Source: VYFG01 sp022827325 (GTDB taxonomy: Bacteria > Pseudomonadota > Gammaproteobacteria > Arenicellales > Poriferihabitantaceae). Taken from it: DNA of 16,341 bases. Position numbers and translations under genes: made by a program. The notes beneath the pieces are model-generated. The model did not search any database, was not told the DNA's origin, and saw only the letters and a list, made by a program, of their open reading frames with translations. The DNA lies in NCBI GenBank assembly GCA_022827325.1, contig JAJDTE010000215.1, positions 1 through 16,341 of the forward strand. Reading direction: 5' to 3'. Numbering within the stretch: the stretch's first letter is position 1; each line of letters starts with the position of its first letter. Below are positions 6,758-13,281 of the stretch, piece after piece.

Positions 6758-7957
6758 TCAGGCAGGCAACGCATCCACTGCCTGTTCAAACAATGTCATG
6801 GGCTGCTGGAATATGCCGCCTCCCAGCCGCCCGAGTTCACCCTGGATATCGAGAATGCCCAGGCTGACCACCGGGCACTGGCCGGATTCGACGACGCCGC
6901 GGGCGCACAGCCCCACCCGCAGTCCGAGTTCGCCGAATCCGGGGTGTACGGCGCCAAGCAGGAGGGCGGGGAGCGCCAGGCCGTTCTGCGGCAGGTAGGC
7001 GCCGAGGCCGGTCTGCTGGGCGGGTGCGAAATTCATGGCCATGGCGCCGAGCCCCAGCGCGTCCACTACCGCGCTGTCGCCGATGGCGCCCAGTTTGCGG
7101 CTTGCCGGAACATCGACATCCAGCTTTCCCTCGGGCGGCGCGGCAGGGGCGGTAAACCAGCGCCCGGAAAGACCGGACACCTGGATGCCCGTCTCGAGGC
7201 CGTTGGCGCCGGCAGCGGTCACCAGGCTGCTGCCCGCCACGCCATCGGCGGATCGGAACATGCACTTCACCGCAGCCATCCACAGGTTGAGGAAAAAGCT
7301 GGGACCCTGCTGAAGGAACTCGCGCGCCTTCTGGTCCAGGCGGTCGCCGCCCATGCCCGAGGTCATCCATTCGCTCAGCAACCGGGTGGCCTCGATGGTG
7401 CGCCCGTGGCAGTCGTCTCCCAGCTCAAGGGACTGCCGGGCGATATCGGCCAGGTTCAGGGGCGAGCCGACGGTGCCGGCAAGCTGTTCCGCGAACGGCC
7501 CGTTCAGCCAGCGCAGATGCGCCAGGACCGCGTCATTGCAAAGTCCGAGGCGCATGGCCGGACCGTTCCCGCCATTGATGGGCGCCCATGCCCGGACATC
7601 GGGCCGGCTGGCGTCCCGTACGGCATGCAGGGGCATGTCCGCGGAAACCACCGAGGCCAGCGGCGTCGCCACGCCATGGTCCTGGGCCGGGGCAAGGCGG
7701 ATTTCCCCCTTGCGTATCCGCTCGCGGGCATCCTCGAAATCCGCCGCCAGTCCCTGGAAGACCGCGGCCACCCGGGCGGAATTCATGATCGGCGCGGTGA
7801 TGTCTCCCGGCGAGGCGAACGCGGGCCCTGCATGGAGCAATGTCGAGGCTTCGCAGCCCGCGGCTTCGCCGGCGGTGGTCATGCCGAACCATTCGGGCGA
7901 GGCGGCGGTCAGACGCGCAACCGCGGCACGGTCCGCTTCATTGAGTATCCCGGTCAT
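6758..7957 (-). CDS. DUF1116 family protein (YlbE/AllG-like)
   Basis: The protein is 399 aa from ATG 7955-7957, which overlaps the preceding stop as ATGA. An upstream in-frame start at 8089 would only add an unrelated N-terminal extension. DUF1116 landmarks are clear: GDDCHGRT (180-187), FFLNLWMAAVKCM (221-233), SSLVTAAGANGLETGIQVSGLSGRWFTAPA (243-272), and GDSAVVDALGLGAMAM (293-308). In E. coli the DUF1116 protein YlbE (AllG) has been reported as one of three subunits, with FdrA (AllF) and YlbF (AllH), of oxamic transcarbamylase, which ends anaerobic allantoin breakdown. I see no FdrA or YlbF here; the neighbours are two unrelated-looking 206-aa paralogs and an amidase. A carbamoyl- or amide-related reaction is thus a hypothesis. 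The catalytic residues of the family are not known to me. Confidence 0.85.
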   Translation of the reverse strand: MTGILNEADRAAVARLTAASPEWFGMTTAGEAAGCEASTLLHAGPAFASPGDITAPIMNSARVAAVFQGLAADFEDARERIRKGEIRLAPAQDHGVATPLASVVSADMPLHAVRDASRPDVRAWAPINGGNGPAMRLGLCNDAVLAHLRWLNGPFAEQLAGTVGSPLNLADIARQSLELGDDCHGRTIEATRLLSEWMTSGMGGDRLDQKAREFLQQGPSFFLNLWMAAVKCMFRSADGVAGSSLVTAAGANGLETGIQVSGLSGRWFTAPAAPPEGKLDVDVPASRKLGAIGDSAVVDALGLGAMAMNFAPAQQTGLGAYLPQNGLALPALLLGAVHPGFGELGLRVGLCARGVVESGQCPVVSLGILDIQGELGRLGGGIFQQPMTLFEQAVDALPA

Positions 7958-8577
7958 GCCGCCGCGGGGTCGATCCACGACTCCGAGAAATACAGGAAGG
8001 CACTGGTGGTTTCGATGCCCGCCTGCACCCGCGGCCCCGGCTTTCCGGGCAGTATGCGCCCGTTCAGGCGGATCTCCGGCCGGCGGCATTCCACCAGCAC
8101 GTTGTAGGCTTCGTGCTCCTTGCCGCCGGTCAGTTCCGCCGGCAATTCCAGCGCAACCGGCGCCCCCAGGTCATCCCACGTCAAGGTTATCTCCAGGCCG
8201 TCGGCCCGGACCTGCTCACGGTAGCAGGAATTGGAATCCCCTTCAGGCCAGGCCTCGGTAATGGCCACGTGGGTCAGCGCGGAAAACGCCGGCGCGTCGG
8301 CGAACGCCGCCAGTTTGGCAATGAAGTTCAGCCGCAGGAACTCGGCCAGTTCCCGGTTGTCCGACAACAGCACATTCGCCGCTTCCGGCAGGCTGGCCGC
8401 GCTGCCGGGATTCTCATACAGCATCAGGACCGTGCCTCTTCCCGCCGGCGACCAGGCGATGCGGAAGAACAGGGCCACCGCGGACAGCGGGCCGTCGGGA
8501 TCCTCCTTCAGCAGGATACCGGGGTTCTCGCCGGTCCATACGACGCGGCCGGGATGGATGGGTGATTCAAGGGGCAT
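7954..8577 (-). CDS. Unrecognised protein, tandem paralog B (207 aa)
   Basis: I do not recognise a named family. The protein is 207 aa, has no signal peptide or membrane segment, and is predicted cytoplasmic. It is a clear paralog of the upstream 206-aa protein over its whole length. Shared blocks include HPGRVVWTGENPGILLKEDP against NPGTVEWCGDNPGIYLKQDP near the N-terminus, FFRI...SPAGRG against YFRV...SPHGRG, CYREQVRADG against VYRELMSADG, and SAFLYFSESWIDP against TAFLAVSETWVRP at the C-terminus. Alternating hydrophobic patterns suggest a mostly beta structure. No conserved Cys or His pair suggests a metal site. Its start is 15 bp after the paralog's stop and its stop overlaps the DUF1116 start by 4 nt. 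Equal length and shared ends support both start choices. Possible roles are a heterodimeric binding or enzyme subunit serving the operon's substrate. Confidence 0.85.
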   Translation of the reverse strand: MPLESPIHPGRVVWTGENPGILLKEDPDGPLSAVALFFRIAWSPAGRGTVLMLYENPGSAASLPEAANVLLSDNRELAEFLRLNFIAKLAAFADAPAFSALTHVAITEAWPEGDSNSCYREQVRADGLEITLTWDDLGAPVALELPAELTGGKEHEAYNVLVECRRPEIRLNGRILPGKPGPRVQAGIETTSAFLYFSESWIDPAAA

Positions 8578-8592
8578 GGCAATAACCTGCAG

Positions 8593-9213
8593 TCAGGAGC
8601 GTGGCCTGACCCAGGTTTCGGAGACCGCGAGAAACGCCGTGCTCATCGTCCGTCCGAAAAACTGGCGGTCAGTGACCCTGCCATCAAAGGATGCGCCGTT
8701 GACGGAGATGGACGCGTCCCCGGCCTCGAAGAATACGCTGTACATGTCATGTGCCCCGGTGGCGCAGTCCTTCGGTGTCACCTCCACGGCAAAGGGCTCG
8801 CCCAGCCGGCGCCATTCCAGGCAGCACTCGACCCCGTCGGCGGACATCAGCTCGCGGTATACCGACTTCATGTCGCCTTCACAGCGCCGGCTCTTCATGG
8901 GCAGCCTCAGCATGCCGTCGATGCCCGCCCTCCCCCTGAACGTGGGGAAGTGCCGGATGAAGTCTTCCAGCAGGTAATCCGTCAATGCGTCGTTGTCCGT
9001 GATGCACAGGTTATTGGCATCCGGATACCCGGCGGCGCTGTCCGGCTGTTCCAGCAGCAGCATGGTATGGCCGCGGCCATGGGGCGAGAGCGTCACCCGG
9101 AAATACACCGCCAGCGACGACCAGTCCCCTGCGGGGTCCTGCTTGAGGTAGATGCCCGGATTGTCGCCGCACCATTCCACGGTGCCGGGATTGACTGGAA
9201 TTCTGTCTGTCAT
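8593..9213 (-). CDS. Unrecognised protein, tandem paralog A (206 aa)
   Basis: I do not recognise a named family. This 206-aa protein lacks a signal peptide and membrane segments. It aligns end to end with the next gene's product; the best conserved parts are the N-terminal NPGTVEWCGDNPGIYLKQDP (about 8-27), SPHGRG (43-48), VYRELMSADGVE (about 118-129) and the C-terminal AFLAVSETWVRP. It has more Cys than its paralog (for example Cys15, and a CC pair near 130), which are not shared, so they are unlikely to be essential to a common function. The predicted pattern is beta-rich, as in small barrel or lipocalin-like folds, but that is only inference. The upstream gap to the ABC ATPase gene (59 bp) contains a 10-bp tandem repeat and no strong ribosome site. 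Its place between importer genes and catabolic genes suggests a role in handling the imported compound. Confidence 0.85.
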   Translation of the reverse strand: MTDRIPVNPGTVEWCGDNPGIYLKQDPAGDWSSLAVYFRVTLSPHGRGHTMLLLEQPDSAAGYPDANNLCITDNDALTDYLLEDFIRHFPTFRGRAGIDGMLRLPMKSRRCEGDMKSVYRELMSADGVECCLEWRRLGEPFAVEVTPKDCATGAHDMYSVFFEAGDASISVNGASFDGRVTDRQFFGRTMSTAFLAVSETWVRPRS

Positions 9214-9230
9214 GAAGATGCAGTTGGTGT

Positions 9231-9250
9231 TCGGTCGTTTTCGGTCGTTT
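9231..9250. repeat. Two exact 10-bp tandem copies (TCGGTCGTTT) between ATPase and paralog A
   Basis: TCGGTCGTTT occurs twice in direct succession, 18 bp upstream of the ATG of paralog A (minus strand). It is in the largest non-coding gap downstream of the ABC ATPase gene. The repeat period of about one helical turn could suit protein binding, or could be a simple slippage duplication. Confidence 0.6.
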
Positions 9251-9272
9251 GTGAATCGGCAATCGTAACGGA

Positions 9273-10349
9273 TTACTCCGTCAGCAGCGTGGATTCGCTC
9301 ACCTGCCAGGCAAGCGTCACCTGCTCCCCGGGCTGGACATCGAGATCCCTCGGGTGGTCTTCCAGGGTCATGGTGCTGCCGTCCTCCATGGCGACCGAGA
9401 TACTGACCAGGTTGCCGGCGAACCGCCGTGTCGACACGGTTCCGCTGACGCGGTTCACGGTGCCATCGGAAGCATCGGAAGCATTGGATTCCAGGCGGAT
9501 CGATTCCGGCCGGATGGCGATCATGACCGCCGACCCTGAAGCCGCCTCGCCCTGCGCGGCACAGCGGAATTCGCCGATGTCCGTGCCGACGGTGACGACG
9601 CCGTCGCCACGGCCGAGGAGCCGCCCGGGCAACGTGTTGACCTGGCCGACGAAATTCGCCACATAACTGGTCTTTGGATGGTTGTAGATCTCCTCGGCGC
9701 TGCCCATCTGTTCGATCTCCCCCAGATTCATCACCACGATGGTGTCGGACATGTTCATCGCCTCGGTCTGGTCGTGGGTGACGTAGACGGTGGTGATGCC
9801 GAGTTCCTGCTGGATCCGGCGAAGCTCCACCTGCATCGCCTCGCGCAACTTGAGGTCGAGCGCTCCCAGGGGTTCATCCATCAGCATCACCCTGGGCGGA
9901 TAGGCCACTGCACGGGCCACGGCGATCCGCTGCTGCTGCCCGCCGCTGACCTCGGAGGGGTACCGGTCGTGCACTTCCGGCAACTGGATCAGGTCGAGGA
10001 GCTCGCCAACCCGCTGGCGGATCTTGTCCTTGGGGTATCCCCTTTCCTGCAGGCCGAAGCCGATGTTGTCGCTGATGGTGAGGTGGGGAAAAAGGGCGTA
10101 GTCCTGGAACACCATGCCGATTTCGCGGTGCTGGGGCGCCACCCTTGTGACGTCCTCGTCGCCGAGCAGGATCGTGCCCGAGGTCGGCGTCAGGAACCCC
10201 GCGATCAGCCGCAGGGTAGTGGTCTTGCCGCAGCCCGAGGGACCAAGGAGGGTGAGGAATTCACCCTCCTTGACCTCGAGGTCCAGCGACTTGAGGGCAG
10301 TAAAGTCCCCGAATTTCTTGACAACCCGGGTAAGGAGAACGCGGGACAT
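9273..10349 (-). CDS. ABC transporter ATP-binding protein (PotA/polyamine-opine type)
   Basis: This 358-aa ATPase energises the importer encoded by the three preceding genes. Motifs are intact: Walker A GPSGCGKTT (36-44), Q-loop Gln82 in VFQDYALFPHLT, signature VSGGQQQ (134-140), Walker B VMLMDEP (154-160), switch His192 in YVTHDQTEAM. FQDYALFPHLT and THDQTEAM are typical of the PotA/FbpC/UgpC group. The C-terminal part (about 240-358) is a TOBE-type regulatory domain: FVGQVNTLPG, then VMIAIRPESIRL (275-286), TVSTRRFAGNLVSISV and a final beta strand. No good Shine-Dalgarno sequence precedes ATG 10349; the binding protein gene ends 32 bp upstream. With PotB/PotC-like permeases and a PotD/F-like receptor the set belongs to the polyamine/opine/phosphonate class, but members of this class carry many substrates, so 'spermidine/putrescine' should not be assumed. 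Confidence 0.94.
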   Translation of the reverse strand: MSRVLLTRVVKKFGDFTALKSLDLEVKEGEFLTLLGPSGCGKTTTLRLIAGFLTPTSGTILLGDEDVTRVAPQHREIGMVFQDYALFPHLTISDNIGFGLQERGYPKDKIRQRVGELLDLIQLPEVHDRYPSEVSGGQQQRIAVARAVAYPPRVMLMDEPLGALDLKLREAMQVELRRIQQELGITTVYVTHDQTEAMNMSDTIVVMNLGEIEQMGSAEEIYNHPKTSYVANFVGQVNTLPGRLLGRGDGVVTVGTDIGEFRCAAQGEAASGSAVMIAIRPESIRLESNASDASDGTVNRVSGTVSTRRFAGNLVSISVAMEDGSTMTLEDHPRDLDVQPGEQVTLAWQVSESTLLTE

Positions 10350-10381
10350 GATGGTTCGGTTTCTTCAGTGCCCAGCCGGTC

Positions 10382-11455
10382 CTATTGCGCCACGGAACGG
10401 TTCCACTGATCCGTCCAGTCCGCAATATCGGCCTTGGAGTAGTCGATCCGGAGCTGCTGCGAAATTTCCTCGGAAGAGGTCTGCAGCAACTCATCCAGTA
10501 CCGGATCCTCGCTCAGCCTGGCGATGGCGTCCTTGTTCACCGGCACCACGCCGCTCTTGGTGGCGAATTCGAACTGGAACCCGGCGTCCAGGTATTCATT
10601 GATGAACCAGTTGGCCGCGGCGGCGTTTTCGCTGCTTTTCATGATGCCCAGCCAGCCATGCTTGTGAACGCCGGTATGCATCTCGTTGATATACGGATGC
10701 ACCGTGGTGACGTTGGAGCCGGCATTCTTGGCGCGCACGCACCAACCGGCATGGACGACCGCGGCATACACATCGCCACTTTGAAACTGCGTGACCACCT
10801 CGCCTCCACGGGACCAGAACTTGAGGGCATTCATGCTCTTCACCAGGTCAAGGCCGGGCTGGATGTTGGCTTCATCGCCGCCTCCGGCATGGCAGAATGC
10901 ACCGAAATTCGCCAGCCCGCCGCCGGAAGTGATGTCGGGAATCGACAGCCTGCCTTCCAGCTTGGGATCGGCCAGGTCGCTGTAGGTCTTCGGCGGTTCG
11001 ATGCCGAGCTCGGCGAACTTGTCCTTGTTGTAGCAGATCGTCTCCTGGGTAAACCAGGAACCGATCGTGTCATCGCTCACCTGCCAGTCTTCCAGATGGG
11101 CCTTGTTGGGAATCGCATCCAGGTTGAGCGGCTGCAGGAATTCGGCGTCGCGGAAATCCTGAATCTGCGCGTCCAGAATCTCCATGATGTCAAAGGGCGC
11201 ATTGCCCCTACCGGCGATCAGCTTGGCCAGATTCGCCTGGGGGCTGCCGGTGACAAACTCGATCGTGCCGCCTTCTGCCTCGAATCTGGGCACGATGACG
11301 TTGACCATGTTTTCCTTCCAGGAGCCTCCCCAGGTGCCCACCTTCAGCGTGACACCATCGAACTCGCCGGCCAGCGATGCGCCGGTGGCCAGAACTGAGC
11401 CGACACCCAGGGCCATGGCGACACTGGTTGCTATGAATGATTTACGGTACTTCAT
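10382..11455 (-). CDS. ABC transporter periplasmic solute-binding protein (PotD/PotF-like)
   Basis: This 357-aa receptor has a Sec signal peptide (MKYRKSF, hydrophobic core about 8-25, probable cleavage after SLA near residue 29). The start ATG 11453-11455 is fixed by a strong GGAGGA site 4-5 nt upstream; an in-frame ATG at 11518 is rejected because it lies upstream of this site. Mature landmarks of the type 1/6 binding fold are VTLKVGTWGGSWKENM (about 35-50), the mobile NLAKLIAGRGNAPFDIM (about 75-91), WFTQETICYNKDKF (about 130-145), PKTYSDLADPKLEGRLSIPDI (about 154-174), and GVVPVNKDAI near the C-terminus. Paired Cys residues occur in the mature part and could form a disulfide. It is immediately preceded by its two permeases and followed by its ATPase, completing the importer. 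A 64-bp gap and the strong ribosome site may raise its expression over the permeases. Confidence 0.92.
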   Translation of the reverse strand: MKYRKSFIATSVAMALGVGSVLATGASLAGEFDGVTLKVGTWGGSWKENMVNVIVPRFEAEGGTIEFVTGSPQANLAKLIAGRGNAPFDIMEILDAQIQDFRDAEFLQPLNLDAIPNKAHLEDWQVSDDTIGSWFTQETICYNKDKFAELGIEPPKTYSDLADPKLEGRLSIPDITSGGGLANFGAFCHAGGGDEANIQPGLDLVKSMNALKFWSRGGEVVTQFQSGDVYAAVVHAGWCVRAKNAGSNVTTVHPYINEMHTGVHKHGWLGIMKSSENAAAANWFINEYLDAGFQFEFATKSGVVPVNKDAIARLSEDPVLDELLQTSSEEISQQLRIDYSKADIADWTDQWNRSVAQ

Positions 11456-11519
11456 TGGATCCTCCACGTATAGTGTATGAGATATTGGTGTGAGTCCATT
11501 GGAAGGGTCGGCCGGCACA
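11456..11519 (-). promoter_or_regulatory. Leader of the solute-binding protein gene with strong ribosome site
   Basis: This 64-bp gap is the longest inside the operon. It holds GGAGGA just before the start codon and an AT-richer stretch (minus strand CATACACTATAC). TGGACT upstream could be a weak -35, but spacing to any -10 is not convincing. An internal promoter or an mRNA processing site that raises receptor level is possible. Only the ribosome site is well supported. Confidence 0.4.
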
Positions 11520-12410
11520 TCATCGGCTTCCCGAACGCAGCAGGGCTTCCAGCCCCACCAGTTTCTGCATGCCCAGTAACACGATCAGGCAGAAGAAAAT
11601 GACAAGAGAGGCGGACGCGAGAATGCTGGGATCAAAATCATTCTCGAGTCCGTAGAACAGTTCGACCGGGTAGGTGGTGAATCCCGGCGCAGTCAGAAAA
11701 ATGGATATCGGCACGTCGCCGAACGACACCATGAAGGAGTACAGCGCGCCGGCATAGACCCCGGGCATGATCACCGGCAGCGTCACCCGGCGGAATGTCC
11801 GCCAGCGCGAGGCCCCCAGGCTGAGCGCGGCTTCCTCGAGCCGGTTGTCGAAGCGTTGCAGGATGGCGGTCACGGTGCCGATGACATAGGGCGTGGCGAC
11901 GAAAAAGTGCCCGAGATACAGGCCAAGGAACGTTCCCTGGGCATAGAGACCGGTGGCGTCGCCCACCAGGAAATAGAGCTGCAGGAACGCGATGCCCGTG
12001 ACGATGGCCGGTATCTGCAGGGGGGCGCGGAACAGCGCCGAGATCAGTGTTTTCAGCGGCAGGTTGCTGCGAACGATGCCGAGGGCGGCGGGAATGCCCA
12101 CGAGGCAGGCGCCCAGGGTGGCGGCCCCTCCCAGCAGGAAACTCAGCCCCAGGGCATGGAACTGCGCCGCCGGAATCTTGAAATACCACTGAAAGGACGG
12201 GTCATCTGGCGGGAATTTAATGGCAGTGTAGTATTCGCCGCCGTGCAGCGAAGCGCCGATCACCACGATCATCGGCGACAGCAGGAAGATGTAGGACAGG
12301 CTGCAATACAGCCAATGAAACCACTTCCCCCAGGGCAGTCCCCGCTTCGGCAGCGGGCCGGAACGGGCACGGGGCTGGATCACGGCCATTTCCGAGCGCA
12401 TTTCCATCAT
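11520..12410 (-). CDS. ABC transporter permease (PotC-like)
   Basis: This 296-aa inner-membrane permease is the second of the pair. It begins at ATG 12408-12410, which overlaps the stop of the first permease gene as ATGA; an in-frame ATG at 12695 is rejected because it lies inside the first permease gene. Hydrophobic segments are at about 33-53, 88-112, 130-150, 160-184, 217-240 and 265-282. The EAA loop is EEAALSLGASRWRTFRRVTLPVIMPG, starting at residue 192. FHWLYCSLSYIFLLSPMIVVIGASL near the N-terminus and SFGDVPISIFL (229-239) are typical of PotC-like proteins. It follows the PotB-like gene and precedes the receptor gene, the usual order for this importer class. Membrane topology places EAA on the cytoplasmic face for docking to the ATPase. 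Confidence 0.93.
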   Translation of the reverse strand: MMEMRSEMAVIQPRARSGPLPKRGLPWGKWFHWLYCSLSYIFLLSPMIVVIGASLHGGEYYTAIKFPPDDPSFQWYFKIPAAQFHALGLSFLLGGAATLGACLVGIPAALGIVRSNLPLKTLISALFRAPLQIPAIVTGIAFLQLYFLVGDATGLYAQGTFLGLYLGHFFVATPYVIGTVTAILQRFDNRLEEAALSLGASRWRTFRRVTLPVIMPGVYAGALYSFMVSFGDVPISIFLTAPGFTTYPVELFYGLENDFDPSILASASLVIFFCLIVLLGMQKLVGLEALLRSGSR

Positions 12411-13261
12411 GCGATCACCAACCGGGCCGCCTTCAGCCGCTTGAGCAGGTAAACGGACAACAGATTGATCAGGATGACCGATACCAGCAGCACCGCCGCC
12501 AGCGTACCCGCCATCGCGTACTTGATCTCCATCATGACCGTCCGCTGGATCAGCACCGGCAGGGTAAAGACCCTGCCGCCGCCAAGCAGCGCCGCCGATG
12601 TGAAGGCTCCCATGCTCATGTTGAAGATCATCAGCGCACCGACGGTGATGCCCGGCAGGCTGAGCGGCAGCATGATCCGCCAATGCATCCGCCACCGGCT
12701 GGCGCCGTGAATCTGCGCCGCGTCCTCGTAGGAGCGGGGAATCGTCTGGATCACGCTGTAGAGCAGCAGCACGCCGAACCCGAGGGTGAAGTGCATCAGC
12801 CCGACCACCACGCCGACCTCATTGCCGATGATGGTGTAGGGCCGATCAATGAATCCGACCCACAGGAGAAACCTGTTCAGCCAGCCGTCGGCGGAAAAGA
12901 TGATGATCAGGCCGAACACCTTGATCACGATGGTGACGAACGTCGCCACCACGACCCCGGCCAGCAGGATCATCGCCCACCGGGATCGCATCCGGGCGAT
13001 CAGGTAGGCCACGGGGAAGCCCAGAAGAATGGTGGACAGCGTCGCCAGCGCCGAGGTCTTGATCGTGATCCAGAGCGTATTGAGGTAGAAAGTGTCGGAA
13101 AAGAACTTGAAGTAGTTGCCGAGGTTCATCGCTTCGGACAGGCGGCCCAATCCGAGGTCCCGGTGGAAGCTGCCCTGCAGGAAAACATACTGGGAAGACA
13201 CGATGAGCACGATCGTGATCAGAAATCCCGGTATCAGCAGTAGTTCCCAGCGTACTTTCAT
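12407..13261 (-). CDS. ABC transporter permease (PotB-like)
   Basis: This 284-aa inner-membrane permease is the first importer gene, 20 bp after the Rieske oxygenase gene. Hydrophobic segments are at about 7-24, 65-88, 97-122, 145-170, 205-222 and 250-274. The EAA loop starts at residue 179: EDAAQIHGASRWRMHWRIMLPLSLPG. The N-terminal LLIPGFLITIVLIVSSQYVFLQGSF is the usual PotB-type start, with the first membrane helix followed by a periplasmic loop. No strong ribosome site is seen before ATG 13259-13261. Its stop overlaps the next permease start by 4 nt, supporting a heterodimer made in equal amounts. Confidence 0.93.
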   Translation of the reverse strand: MKVRWELLLIPGFLITIVLIVSSQYVFLQGSFHRDLGLGRLSEAMNLGNYFKFFSDTFYLNTLWITIKTSALATLSTILLGFPVAYLIARMRSRWAMILLAGVVVATFVTIVIKVFGLIIIFSADGWLNRFLLWVGFIDRPYTIIGNEVGVVVGLMHFTLGFGVLLLYSVIQTIPRSYEDAAQIHGASRWRMHWRIMLPLSLPGITVGALMIFNMSMGAFTSAALLGGGRVFTLPVLIQRTVMMEIKYAMAGTLAAVLLVSVILINLLSVYLLKRLKAARLVIA

Positions 13262-13281
13262 GGATTGGGCGGACCTGGCCG

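Noticed and set aside
7958..8089. Longer DUF1116 start at 8089
   Set aside because: The extension lies in the coding sequence of paralog B; ATG 7957 makes a standard ATGA overlap.
6485..8107. Very long plus-strand open frame opposite the amidase and DUF1116 genes
   Set aside because: Its product is low-complexity and rich in Arg, Gly and His with no domain, as expected for an antisense shadow in GC-rich coding DNA.
12411..12695. Longer PotC-like permease start at 12695
   Set aside because: The added stretch is a shadow of the PotB-like gene; ATG 12410 overlaps that gene's stop as ATGA.
9273..13261. Naming the importer potFGHI or potABCD (polyamine transporter)
   Set aside because: The subunit classes match, but this class carries many substrates and the receptor lacks features I could tie to polyamines.
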